From Malachius bipustulatus (lineage: Eukaryota > Arthropoda > Insecta > Coleoptera > Melyridae), in NCBI GenBank assembly GCA_910589415.1, contig OU342639.1, forward strand, positions 30,388,268 to 30,452,267: DNA of 64,000 nt, given 5' to 3'. A model generated the notes under the pieces. It did not search any database and had not been told where the DNA came from. It saw nothing but the letters and a program-made list of their open reading frames with translations. Both the position numbers and the translations under genes were made by a program. This document shows positions 1 to 12,052 of this stretch, one piece after another; the stretch's first letter is position 1; each line of letters opens with the position of its first letter.

Positions 1-1032
1 GTGACCACCAATTCTGTTCCCGACGACGCTGGCTACAGCCAGGAGCCAGGACCGGCGTGCGCCCGTCCGACCGGGAAATTGCGTCCATCTAATACCCAAA
101 TGTCTGACCGCGTATATGTCCCAATCACAATCCAACTTTCCTAGACTCGATCAAGACACTGCTACTTGATAATACCACGTCATTAACATCGTCAAAGTCA
201 AGGCGTTTAACTACTACAGTTGGAAAAGGGATTTAAACATCAACGACCGTACTTCTTCTAGCAAGGACAGATGGGCAACTATATGGATGGATGGACAATT
301 AAACAAGAAAATCACATCATTATTAAAAAATATTTATTAGTGGGCTTTAAATTTAAAGCCGCGTTTAGCTGGTAATGAATCCGGGGGATATTTCATTTCC
401 AGGAGAGCTTCGATTCGTAACATCAATCTTCCGGTGTTTCAGTTAAAGGCAAAGAAATAAGGCTCGGTCTGAGCCTGGCCCTGGCTCTGGGGGAAATATT
501 CCACGAGACAACTTATCCATCTCCAACCGTCGACCCGCAGTCCAAATCCTCACGAAACAAGCAAAGAGATTCGGGTCTTATATAGGGACGACTAAATGCC
601 CGATATTACTAATCGGTTCCGCATTAACATTTATCTTCCATTACCGTAATGTATATTATGGTGAGAATAAATCAATAAATCGTGCTTCGTGCTTTTTCCT
701 CAGTTTTCCGGGATAATAAACTAACCACGATGACTTCCCAATATATATACATATACATAAAAGTATTATAGCGTTCGTTCTGAAACAGTTGCTAAAAGCG
801 ATATCTATTACACGTGATGGTCCCGAATCTTATACGATACAATGGATAAATATATCTGTAACGGTTTTTTTTTTGTCAGTAATGAATGTCGCAAGGGGGA
901 TTCGGGTCCCGAATGATTCGTTAGAAAGCTAAGACCAGTTTTATTTACAATTGGAAAATATATACAAAATAACAAGGTCTCTTCCGAGACCTTGGCCTGC
1001 CGGCGGCGTCGGCGGGTCTTCGACCCGAAGTT
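1..1032. other. Intergenic, no gene seen
   Basis: AT-rich unique sequence with many stops in all frames. I see only a short TA/CA-rich tract near 740-760 and a small hairpin near 975-995 (GGTCTC then GAGACC). No coding, RNA or mobile-element signature is recognised. Confidence 0.6.
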
Positions 1033-1033
1033 G

Positions 1034-1193
1034 CAGTAGATTCCCCGTCAAATTAAAATTTCTCATGTTTTTTTTCGTTTTATCATTTTTCTGTATCGCT
1101 CCAGGGTTGTGATCAGTAGATTCCGGGTCATAGTTAAAGTCTGTCATCTCTTTTTGTGTAATTTTTTTCTATATCGCTCCAATCTGGGAACTT
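1034..1193. repeat. Two-copy imperfect tandem repeat, period about 79 bp
   Basis: The block starting CAGTAGATTCC at 1034 recurs at 1114, and the block TATCGCTCCA near 1094 recurs near 1172. Both give a period of 78-80 bp. The two units have diverged, so the duplication is not recent. No gene is associated. Confidence 0.7.
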
Positions 1194-2439
1194 CCACGAG
1201 ATCGCGCGTGAATTGAAGCCATAACACTTCAAATTATATGTTGAAGAAAAAAAAAAGTTCACGATGTAGAAAATACAGGAAGATAAAAATGGGGGACGCG
1301 GAAAACAGTCGGAATGACCTGCCGAAGTTTTTCCCAAGTTTGACAGTTTTTCCAACGAGTAAGGTAAAAAACTTCATCTTCCTTTTTGTATGGTAATGAA
1401 CGTTTCTACCGCACTGTTTTGTTGTTTTTTAAAAAGTAACGTTATTCATTTCAAAAATGGAGAGACCAATGTGACATATCTGCCGAGTCACAAGTGAATA
1501 AAACTAAATAAACATCTCCATCAGCAAAACTGGTTAATATTTTTTATTGCAGGGGACAGTGCCTAATCCGCCGAAGACAGAACACACGACTCAATTACAA
1601 AAGACATCTTGGATAATTACTAGCTGGGGGTGTTGATGGGAAAACGGAGACCGCGTTGAGAGAATTCTTGTTCTCGGTCAAGGCAGTTTTCATCCGATCA
1701 GACCGGCACGCAGGTGACCGGGAGGCGTTGATTCTGTCCCCAACAGACCGACCATCGTCTGGGGATATGTCGGTCGTAGAGGCAATGATTATAGTGCGTA
1801 GTCGGGACATATGCTTTATGTAGATTCATGTATCCCAGGAGATCAAATCGTCTCATGCGAGGCTAACTGTTGCCCGCCTTCGGATCGGACAGAACCGGCA
1901 TTCCAGCTACAACATGGACCCGGGAATTGGGACTCCGTCGCCATAGCCGTACTACGAGTGGATTCAGGTTCCATGTAGAATGTATATACAATGACGCGGC
2001 TTTTTTGGAATTCAAGTTTCAAAATAATTAATTCAAATTATGGTGAGGCCAGACCGAGCAAATTCTCTATATTAAGAACGCGTTTTCGTTTCTATTTTTA
2101 TGATCAATTAAAAGAAATATCAAACGAACAACTGTGTTAACTGTTCATAATATTATTAATAACTTGGAAGCTATTTGAGTTACCTATAGGACCCCGACCC
2201 CCATGCCTATAGAAACTGTTTTTCTTATTTTAACTTTTCTATCTATCGCGCAGTACTATTCGTTGCATTGCTACTTACTAAATTTTCTTCTTAGGAGAAA
2301 TGATAGGAATTTTATTTTCACGTCCCGTTCGAGTCTTTGCAAATTTATTTAGACTCAAAACAGAAACGAGAGAAGGGAAAGATAAAAAAACTGAATTTAT
2401 AATGAATTAACAGATTTTTCTTGATCGAAAAGTGGCCTT
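1194..2439. other. Intergenic, no gene supported
   Basis: The longest open frame is 71 codons on the minus strand (1595-1810). It has no recognised domain and no supporting promoter or splice context. The rest is AT-rich with frequent stops. Confidence 0.5.
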
Positions 2440-2700
2440 GATGTTTCACAAAATTTAGCCTGCCCTACGTTGTGTCATTTTTTTTTATTACAGGCTACTC
2501 ATTCTAAATGAAACTTATTAAGTACTTAAATGAGTCTGAATTTCTCTAAATTACATTACTTAATCAACAGATCAGATTCTGATTACCAGACTTACCCATA
2601 ACTAGGTGAAATTCCACTAAATTTCAAATAATTCCCTGAACTACCTATACGACAAATAACCTCACTTGGCAACCTTCGACTTAGACATATATAAAATGAG
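2440..2700 (-). repeat. Dispersed retroelement-like repeat, copy 1
   Basis: Two blocks recur elsewhere in the window. CCTGCCCTACGTTGTGTC near 2459 recurs at about 45113, and the stretch around CTCACTTGGCAACCTTCGAC (2662-2681) recurs near 50260. Read on the minus strand, the first block is ...GACACAACGTAGGGCAGG after a T-rich tract, which could be an LTR 3' end followed by internal sequence. That orientation and class are inference. No coding sequence is retained. Confidence 0.45.
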
Positions 2701-4303
2701 CACCCTGTATATGTACATGAAGGGTATATGTCAAGAAGCTTCTATGGGTTGATTCTTGAAACCAGAATTTCTTTTCAAAAAAAGGAAATATTCCCCTCCA
2801 CAGGAAGGGTTGCTATTTTTAAAGTACGGTACTGGTCGTGCATCCGATTTTGGTTTGTTCTCTCCTTCCTCCCGCTTCTCTCTCTCTCAGTTTGTCCATT
2901 TGCTTCCTCGTAAGTCATTCCGTCTCTAACTCTAAGCTTAAATTATTCACAAAACTAAATCTTCCGAACACATTTAGGGGGCACTGGTCCCAATTTAATC
3001 TCTCTGCAGAATGTTTCGACTATCGTTTGGAAATTAGGAAGTCCTCCCGTGACATCTACCCTTTGTTTAGTCTAAGCGATGCGGAACGGAACCTGAATGA
3101 CTGATGCCCTATTTTGAAGTAAGTAAACGGTTCCATTATGAATTATTATTTGTTCATAAAAATAAAAACACTTCAAAGTGAAATGTTAAACGTTCGTGGG
3201 TCTATATTATAAAAAATCCGGGCTCGATTTTCAAATAACAATCATCATCACACACACTGATTGCCCGTTTAAACATCCCAGACAGAAAATGAAAGAAATA
3301 GGTAGGTACAAGTAGTATGGATATTTTCATTTTCCGAATTCCAAAACGTTCGTTCAAACATTTTAATATTCGTTTGAAGAAATTCATGAACCGAATCACG
3401 AATCGACGGAAAAGAGCCGGCGGACGAATGCAGAAGGAGACGGGTTGCTCTCAAATGCGAACCCTCAAAATAACAGCACTCCCCCGTTCATAATGATGTC
3501 AGGAATCAATCAAATTTCTCAAATTGGCTATTTCATGCAAAAGCGAAAGCACGCATGGCTGCGAAACCTATATCTAGTTACATATTCAGACGACAGTCCC
3601 CGCGACGCTCTGTAAACGGGCACGGGGGCACACATCAACCAATACCGCACGTATATAAATGCTAAATGCCCACATGATCTCTTATACATGCATGGGTAGG
3701 TGCAGGTTGGGTTGGGGTATTATCGAAAAACTACCACTACGTACTCGTACTCGTATTCTCTTCCTTCATTCTAATTAATTTCTTTTGTTGGCTTCATATA
3801 TGCTAAATTGTTGTTATCTATATATACCTACCTACGATTTTACGTTCATATTCACCCTACGACGAAGATGCATGCATGCATGCAAGCGTTCAGCATTACA
3901 GAAGGACAGAAGCATAGAAATGGACATTTTCTGCAGCGAGCGACGGAATCATAGATCTGAGTTCTGAATGGCATTAATTGTCTAGTAGAGTTCTAAAGTC
4001 TAGACATTCGAAATAGTTGTTGTTGGTGCAAGTAGTGCGGATGCGGATGGTCGATATCGAGACAGGACAGGATCGCAGCGTTTGTTCCTTATTCTTTCTC
4101 CTTTCTCAGACCTTATTCTAATAAGTCCGTTCGATGTGACCTACCTCAAGGCAGGACATATCTGCAGGAGGCACGACGGGTAAATACCCAGTCCCCATCA
4201 TCTAGCTCTAGCTGAAACATAAATTTCGACAAAATTGTGTCTGAAAAAGGGAGTCATTTCTGTAGGATTGTTGTCAGATTAGGTATTCGGATCTGTTATA
4301 TTA
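2701..4303. other. Intergenic, low-complexity patches
   Basis: I see a pyrimidine-rich CTCTCT tract near 2876-2890, a four-unit ATGC repeat (self-complementary) at 3868-3884, and TAGGTAGG motifs near 3300 and 3695. Short open frames here follow base composition and carry no domain I recognise. Confidence 0.5.
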
Positions 4304-6171
4304 TATAGGGTGTTCGAAAACGAATCCGTTTTGGAGTAGGCGATGACACGAAGAGGTTTGTCTTAGCTTAATCCACTCTTTACAACTGACAGCTCTTGAT
4401 TTTTTTTTTAGGTTAGGACAGGTGTTAACTCCTGTCCAAGAGCCAAAAATGTTAACGACGCGATTCGATCCTGAAAGGGGCAATGACGAAGCGCCACGTA
4501 ATGACAAGGATCAAAATTTATAGGATGATTGAAGGACCAGGCTATAATTGCCAATGATTGACAGGAACACAATTAATTAATAATTATCGAAATTAGTGAC
4601 CTTGTGTCTTGTCCGACTAGAAGGGGCACTTGTTTTAATTTGCGAGATGTTGTAACTATTATTATTGTTCACTTTGCTCCACTATGTAGGTACCCATGAT
4701 TGTTCCACTACTTATTATACCGCTTCCTTTTTTAATTAAAGAACTAGGTATTCCATTCCCGTATCACCAGCATCGAAGAATCTGGTACGAACGGCACTCT
4801 GTCGGGTTCTACTCTCTCTCGATGTTAAACCTCGACTCTCTGTGTGGTCTCTCCGGTCAGGTGTCCTTTTCCTTCTTCCCGATGTGTAAAGGGAGAGGAA
4901 GGGGTAGGAGACGGTAGTATCTTTGAGAATACGAGACAAATTATTCGCCAAGGACGAAACAACAGGTGTCAAAACATTCAAGGTCAAAAGAACATAAAAT
5001 AAGCACTCACTTTATCGACATTTTTATAAAACACATAAATAAAATCAACAATTACACGGTTTCTCGCACTCCACTAAAGGCACTCTGTAATTGTTCGGAT
5101 ATCGGATAACTGCTAGGGTATCGGTACATTGAGAGATAGTCGATCTTCTCAGATCTCTTTCACTAAATCGGTTGCTTCGAAAGATTTCAAACCAACAAAT
5201 CCTTGTTCGATAATTCTGGGAACTACCGAACTACATGATATTCTAAGCCATGCTAAACCTACAAAAAAGTCTCAAGTTTAAGTTAAGTAATAAAACAAAA
5301 TTTACCTGCCAGGAATGTTTGTGAGTAGGTATACTTTCACTGCTATATCACTGGATAAGGACATAAGCTCAGACAAAAGTGAGTACCTTTTCTAAGAAAC
5401 TTGTAATAACGGGTTCCAACAGAAATCCAAGCACTGAGTTTTTGAAGCTTTTCTTATCGAGTAACGGTGGTGCAGGAGTTGTTATCTCGAGACACTCCCG
5501 AGAGGCTAGAGTTTTGTCGATGGTTTTCGCAACATTTGCAAAACAATGAAGAAGTGTTCAGCAAGACTTTCTTCACAGATGAAGCATGGTTTCAAAGATC
5601 GGGATATGTGAATTCCCAAAATTACAGATCCTACAGATGTGTTCATTGAAAAGCGACTTCATGCTGAGAAAGTTGGTGTTTGGACAGAAATTAGTGGTAG
5701 GTGATTAATTTGGCCAATCTTTTTTGAAGGGAACATTAGTGCTGTGCGGTACAGGAAAGGAATTCTTCAGCCTTTTTTGAACCAGCTGAAAACTGAATAT
5801 TTGTGGTGACACCAATTAATGATTTGGCAGAATTGAGACGCAGGTTCGAGGAGAAGTTCGCCGAGATAAATGATACACCCGAACTGTTACCAAAGTGCCC
5901 TTCGTGGAGTGAGACACCGTGTATTAAAATATGCCCAGGTGGGTGGAGGGCACTTCGCTCACCTCCTAAATTAATTATGATTTTATTTATTTGCTTTATG
6001 AAAAATTTCAATAAAGTGAGTGCCTATTTTATTAACGTCCTTGAACAGCTGTCCTAACCTAAAAAAAATCAAGAGCTGTCAGTTGTAAAGTGTGGATTTA
6101 GGATTTAGCTAAGACAAACCTCTTTGTGTCAGGGCCTACTCCATAACGGATTCGTTTTCGAACACCCTATA
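4304..6171 (+). mobile_element. Decayed Tc1/mariner-like DNA transposon with TIRs
   Basis: The left end TATAGGGTGTTCGAAAACGA (4304) is mirrored by the right end reading TCGTTTTCGAACACCCTATA (to 6171). The inverted similarity continues inward for over 100 bp, through the blocks near 4350-4425 and 6055-6125 (AAGAGCTGTCAGTTGTAAAG and its complement). TA flanks both ends, the usual target site of this superfamily. The element is about 1.87 kb and holds a transposase remnant in its right half. The middle left part (4430-5400) has no recognisable coding and may include unrelated insertion or decay. Confidence 0.8.
5400..5974 (+). pseudogene. Mariner-like transposase remnant (DDE)
   Basis: This is the leftover of a cut-and-paste transposase, which would act in the nucleus on the surrounding TIRs. 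Visible pieces in order: a linker reading VQELLSRDTPERLEFCRWF (from 5470); the first catalytic aspartate in FTDEAWF (codon 5578-5580); then, in another frame, KVGVWTEISGR and PIFFEGNISAVRYRKG (about 5660-5760); and finally the C-terminal ending GGGHFAHLLN followed by TAA at 5972-5974. Frameshifts separate the pieces. The part carrying the second and third catalytic acids is missing between about 5800 and 5815. The first long frame opens with GTG rather than ATG. The gene is non-functional. Confidence 0.8.
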
Positions 6172-7779
6172 TTTACTGCGTTATATGTATTATCCTCAAT
6201 ATACGAGTATAAAACGATAAAATGAAGCATCTCTTTTATTGGTATACGCGGTATAGTGGGGTGGATCATCTCATCTCCTACTCCCAGTTTCGGCCGTGGG
6301 CTCTGTATATAAAAGCTGAGTTCTTGCGTAATGCGTGGGCGTGCAGATGACACATGAAGCATGATCTGTACCGCAGGACGACATCTACCTCATCCTCGTC
6401 CTCATTTTGAAGCCCGTTCGTACAGAAGGGAACAAACCGGTGTCACACCACACACCCCTCTGATAGTGCAGGTGATATATCGTGCACACGGTTATAGGGA
6501 AAAAGCTAACTCATCGTCGTCTTGCATGCTGCAAACTGCATGCATCATAAGTCCAAGGCGAGATAGGCACTTGCAAATAAATATAATCTACTCTCCTTAT
6601 AATAATAATAATAATAATAATAATAATTCAGCTGTTATTTGACAGTAAACTAACTTCATATTCATAAAGAAATTAATATGCGATAATTAAATTAGAGAGC
6701 GACATTTTTTATTGCGGAATAAGTTTACCAAAAGATATCTGTTAGTGATTTGAAAACGATTTAATAACCCCGTAAGCATTTATATATTTACCCAACGAAC
6801 CACGATCTCTGTATCGGTATAATTCTGACGTAAGATTAAACATCATAAGAACTCCTCGACTGTAAACAGGAAAGCGAGATTGATTATATGTATTTTAAAA
6901 ATAATTCAATTTCCATCTCTTTCATCTTTCAATAATACATTTTCGGTTTGTTCGTGAAAAAAATCTTCGGACCGATATTTTCAGCGGGCCCTGATTTATG
7001 CGGAACGGCATTTATATAAAAATTAATCAGGTTTAGGTTGACGGGCGGCAGGGAGTGAAACAAATAATGCAAAATTTAGTCTGCCCCGAGCGGGATTTCA
7101 GCAGGCGCCACGCAGCCCCGGATCTCGCGTTCTTTGCTACGCGAGTATAATACATATACATATCATGTACCTTATAATATAAGATTCGAATAAAGATTAT
7201 ACGCATACAAGCTAATTATTTAGATATTACCTATCATTGTAATAATAGGCAATAATTAGGCATTATAAATTCTCCAAATTATTTAAAAAAATCACCTATA
7301 ACACAATTTGAATTAATAATAAACAAAAGTTAAGATATCAAACTACGCACACAACCTTATTTTCATTTTTTATGTATAGGTAGGCTACCTAACTGCTGAT
7401 GATATAATACTGGCCATCGAATAGTTTTCAACTTTAAATAAATTTGGCAACAACTGCGGAAGATCTTTGTTGGGACTCGGGAGGAAGATGAGGAGGGAAT
7501 ACTTATCGTTAGTTTCCGTGCACTCAACTAGCACGTCTTTATGAACAATAAAATAGCTGTGTGATATGATATGAGTAAGTCTGCTGCATGGACTCTCTGG
7601 AGTGGAACGCAGAGCTGGAAGCTGCAGAAAGATTCTGCAGCCGCCCTTAAATGCAGAAAGAATGGCAACCGCAGCTCCGGGAAGAATTAATTAATAATTA
7701 GACAACTATAGAGCATCGAGTTGACTTTTTGCACTCTCCGGTATACAGAATGTATATCTTTATCTTTGATATTGCCAAA
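6172..7779. other. Intergenic with TATA-like site and AAT microsatellite
   Basis: A good TATA-box match (TATATAAAAG) lies at 6305-6314, but no gene follows. An AAT microsatellite of about nine units runs from about 6600 to 6627. A short inverted repeat built on CTGCAGAAAG/TTCTGCAG lies at 7622-7640. No gene seen. Confidence 0.5.
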
Positions 7780-8130
7780 AAATTAAAGGAGAATTCATTG
7801 ATGGACAAAAATAAGCAAAAAAAATTTCTATTTCCGCAAATGCAGAATTTTTGAGATATTTCCAGGGTTGTCAATAAAAATATATTTTTCCAGTTTTTTT
7901 TTTTTAAATATCTCGATAACCGTTCAAGATACAGAACTCAGCTTTTGTACAGATGTTATCATTGATAACACTTTTTTACCGCTAACTAATTTTTTTTCAT
8001 TTGCCAATGGCGTGGGTGGTTTTTTGTCCGCAATATCTACGACACTGGGAAAATTGACATTTTACAAGCGTAAGTTCAACCACCAACATTTTTCACATAA
8101 AAAAGATACCTACTCTTATTCGTAATTGCT
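7780..8130. repeat. Diverged fragment of the 18.2 kb repeat family
   Basis: The sequence around CAAGATACAGAACTCAGCTT (7926) closely matches 18318-18345 (GAGATACAGAACCCAGCTTTT), and the flanking spacing is similar. It also contains the phrase ATGGCGTGGGT found in several repeats here. This is a fragment without termini. Confidence 0.5.
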
Positions 8131-8473
8131 AACGTGAGCCGTTTTCGAGAAAAACTTCAAATAAGATTATAGATACGTAAAACGGGGGTTACTTTGCGCC
8201 TCCAAGGGTTCAGAAAACTCCATCAGCCATAGATTTTTGGCAACTCAAACGCAAAACCTGACCTGACCTGACGAATTTTTTAAGGATTTGGTGCAGTCAG
8301 GCTCACTTACAGAAGAAAATTACAACGTTTGATGAAGTGAAGATATATGCAATGGTCGATTTTTTTTTATTTATTTTTTTTTGTTATTTTTTTATTCTTA
8401 TTTTTTCTTTTTTTTGTATTTTTTTGTATTTTTTTATTATTATTTTTTTAAATCATTTATTTATTTAGTTATT
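8131..8473. other. Intergenic, T-rich tract
   Basis: Contains a short CCTGA tandem at about 8259-8272 and a strongly T-rich low-complexity tract from about 8358 to 8465, directly before composite repeat copy A. No gene. Confidence 0.6.
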
Positions 8474-10466
8474 AGTGTATTTTTTAACAAAAAAATACAC
8501 TATTGAGGACGACATCACTTTCCAAAAATCACCCAAACTCATCAAATGTCCACCGATCATGACCCCCAGATTACGAAAAAGTGGTTTTCCAAAATTCACC
8601 TGCCCACGATATATATATATATATATATATTTATATATTTATATATATATATATATATATATTTATTTCTCCAAAATCACGATTTTTCGAGTTTCAAAAC
8701 GCTCCTGTAGCTTTATCTTTCAAGATTAGTGAACGAAATTTTGGATTCTTGTAAAGCTGAGGAATGACTTTTGATTTTCGTTGAAAAAATTTCCAAAAGT
8801 CACGTTACTTCTACAGGGTGTCCTTTCAAAGTTCCAAGAATCCGGTCCATGAAGCACGGTTTCTGGCCGCAGTTTTCAATCTAGGGGGCTGAAATTTTTG
8901 TGAGAGTAAGATGTCCACAAGGACTGGTCTGCTATTGCACTTGAGCAAAATCGGCCGAGCCATTTCAAAATGGCGGCTATTTGAATTTGCGGAAAATTTA
9001 CTATTTTTTGAATCCCTGTATGAGCAAGATGGCAAAAAAACTTTCACATTAAGTTAACAGGATTGAAAGAAAATTAATTGAAATTTGAGTTAATGCAAAA
9101 AAATTTGAATTTTTTCCATTAATAAGCCAGTGGCGTGGGTAGGAAAAGAGTGAAAATGGCTTAATTTCTATAACAGTTTTTGAGCACATTTTTGAAGGAA
9201 TTGAACTCAAATTTTCACAGTAGACAACTATACTAATACTCTTTAATCTTCAAAAATTTCAAGGATCAAATAAAAAAAATGGCGGAGATATTTAAATTTA
9301 TTTTACATGATGTAAATATCTCTAAAATTTTAAAAACGCTCTAGTAGCTTCATCTTTCAAGATTAGTGGAAGAAATTTTTTACTCTTGTGAAACTTTGGG
9401 ATGACGTTAAATTTTCGTTGAAAAATTTTTCAAAAGTCGCGTTACTTCTACAGGGTGTCCTTTAAAATTTCGAAACATCCGGTCCTGAGGCACGGTTTTC
9501 TGGTAGCAGTTTTCAATCTAGGAGGCTGAAATTTTTATGGGAGGATGATATTATCCACAAGTAGTGGTCTGGTATTGCATTTTTTGAGCAAAATCGATCG
9601 AGCCGTTTCAAAATGGCGGCTTTTTGAATTTTAGGGAAAAGGGCTATTTTTTAGTCCCTGTATAAGCAATATAGAAAGAAAACTTTTCACAACAAAATAA
9701 TGAGGATGACAATTAAAGGCTTGTTTAACGATTGAATGTAATATTCAGACCCGGGACTGCTTGATTTAAAACCAGCACCAGCACCAGACCAGCCGTTTTC
9801 ATCGCGCTCGGCTCGGGCGGGACCACCCATGCAGATATGACTGCTCCTGCCAACCCAAATTGCAGAAAATAAAAACTCCTACAAACCTGTATTAACAAGA
9901 TTGGATTAAAATGATTTGAAATTTGAATTAATGCAATAAAATTTTTATTATTTTCATTAGTAAGCTAGTGGCGTGGGTAAGAAAATGGTAAAAATGGCTA
10001 AATTTCTTTAATTGATTATGAGCACATTTTTGAGGGAATTTACCTGAAATTTTCGGAGTAGACAACTACACTAATAGCTTGTAACTCTCCAAAATTTAAA
10101 GAAGCAAATAAGAGAAATGGCGGAGTTTTTCGAATTTTCTTACATGATTTTTATTTCTCTAAAATTTCAAATCTTCGGTTTTCAGAACTCGCCTGTAACT
10201 TTTTAAAGTTAGTCAGTGGCGGGTATATAGGACAAGAGACGAAATTGTTAAATTTTGCCAATTTTTTTTTGGTTTATTATATGTAAAAATCTATTTTATG
10301 GCACGCTTTCAAACGAAATGAAATGAAATTTTCACAGTAAACCACTACGTAAATTCGACCTGACTATTGAAAAATTCAGAAAGCCAATTTAAAAGGCGGC
10401 AAAAATTTTCATAGTTGAATCGCATAAAAATACACTGTTTCTGCGATTGATGCGCAAGAAGGTTTT
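8474..10466 (+). mobile_element. Composite repeat copy A (hairpin end, TA tract, tandem units)
   Basis: The left end is a hairpin (AGTGTATTTTTTAA, then its near complement ending AATACACT) followed by a conserved block up to 8600. Next comes an interrupted TA microsatellite (about 8603-8663) and a coding-free body. The body holds two similar units of about 647 bp: GTAGCTTTATCTTTCAAGAT near 8706 and GTAGCTTCATCTTTCAAGAT near 9353. A third partial unit starts near 10191. Each full unit carries an inner pair TACAGGGTGTCC...CCCTGTA (8812-9020 and 9449-9662). The right end is AATCGCA...TGCGATTGATGCGCAAGAAGG, a 7 bp hairpin arm pair plus a tail shared with copies B and C. A hairpin-ended Helentron/HINE-like non-autonomous element is one possibility. 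The class is not established. Confidence 0.75.
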
Positions 10467-10497
10467 TTTTCTTGGGAGCACAAACAAAAGTAATTTA

Positions 10498-10652
10498 TTA
10501 GTGTATTTTTTAATAAAAAAATACACTATTGAGGACGACATCACTTTTCGAAAATTACCCAAACTCATCAAATGTCCACCGATCATGACCCCCAGGTCAC
10601 GAAAAAGTGGTTTTCCAAAATTCACCTGCCCACGATATATATATATATATTG
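10498..10652 (+). repeat. Free left end of the composite repeat
   Basis: Repeats the hairpin and conserved block of copy A (8474-8600), including GAGGACGACATCACTTTTCG, and ends in a short TA tract at about 10636-10651. Unrelated sequence follows. It starts only about 32 bp after the right end of copy A, so the two may be remnants of a head-to-tail arrangement. Confidence 0.75.
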
Positions 10653-12052
10653 ATACGTGTTAAGCTGTGACTTCCGTTATGTTGAGAGGGCGACCTGACT
10701 TCCGTAGCAACCGATAATATATAAACAAAAATTTTTGCATATATGGAATGAGGGGAAGCTGAATAACAATAATATCAAAAGAGGGGTAACGATTTTTCAA
10801 AAAAAAAATTTCGTATATAAGCTGTTCACGCAAAATACGAACTGGCTTCCAGACAATTTTATAGCCTAGTTTGATGACAGATACGTAGTGGCGTCCAGAA
10901 GTGTTGCCAAATATCCGGAAGTCACATAGGCGAATGTATACCACTTTATATGAATAATTTAAAGTATAGCTGTGTATGTTATGTACCTACCTATCTTGTT
11001 TCGAATACCCGACCTTAAATGATTCGAGATGGAGATGAGTAAATTCATACGGATTTGTCAATGGATAAATATTTTATGAACTGAATGTTTTTAGTAGTGC
11101 CGAACCGATCAATTTTTTTTTCAGTAGAGTAAAGGCTTAAGTAAAAAAACATACATCGTTTCAGAATAATTAGCAAAAGAACGGGCCTTTGAAAAACTTT
11201 TGAAATCACTTTGATATCTTATAGAAAGCATTATACATATAAAAAAGAATTCAAAAGCATTTTAACTAAAAATTATATTAAAGTGTTTGTGAGATAGCTG
11301 ATCAAAAATAAAATGTTATAAAAATAGAATTTCAGAATGACTGATCAAATATGACCGGATCAAAAAACTGATTTATTAAAAACGGCTATAATAATAATAA
11401 TAGAACAAAAAAAAAATCAATAGGTATCTCGATATAAAAGCTATAAATCCCGAGCCCCTGCTCAATATGCTCATATGCTCTAGGTATCTCTCTAACTTTC
11501 AAACAAATTTTTTCTAATTCATGATTATAAGCTACATCATAGCTAAATTTTAGCTTGAGAATATATTTCAAAAATACATTTTCCATAGATTTACTGAAAA
11601 ACGTTACTTTTGTGCAAATTACACTTAAAATAAAATCAAAAAAATACTCGTATATATTTTTCACTGAATGTACTGTTTTGAGGTCCTATTATAAAAATAT
11701 ATGAGTTGGACAAAGCAATTTTTTTTGTTGTTTTTGTTAAAGCTATCTAAGTTTATTTAACATGAATTTCACGTAATTCGGACTAAAAGAAATTTGATTT
11801 TTGTTTAAAAAATAGAAAAATATATCTATTCAACTTTTTCAATAAAACTAAACAGATCATTTTAAAGTAAAAGTTTCAAGCTTAACAAACTGTACCTGTA
11901 AAGTTTCACCATCACATTTTTTAACTAAAATTATTATCGGTCTTTGTAAATGACCAACAAAATCAAATTTGTCACTTTTGTAAGTTTGAAATAATTTTGT
12001 GCTCTGTATTTTTCAAACTAAATATTGAAGATTTTTTTATATCTCTCACATC
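10653..12052. other. Intergenic, AT-rich
   Basis: Contains a separated inverted pair GTGACTTCCG (about 10670) and CGGAAGTCAC (about 10916), which may be edges of a small old element. Minus-strand open frames at 10660-10944 and 11386-11664 are AT-driven with no recognisable domain. Confidence 0.5.

Noticed and set aside
1595..1810. 71-codon minus-strand frame as a small gene
   Set aside because: Somewhat protein-like composition, but no recognisable domain or regulatory context.
6305..6345. TATATAAAAG as a functional promoter
   Set aside because: No downstream gene; such matches are expected in AT-rich DNA.
11386..11664. Minus-strand 92-codon frame with hydrophobic C-terminus
   Set aside because: The hydrophobic run comes from an AAT/poly-A tract; AT-driven.
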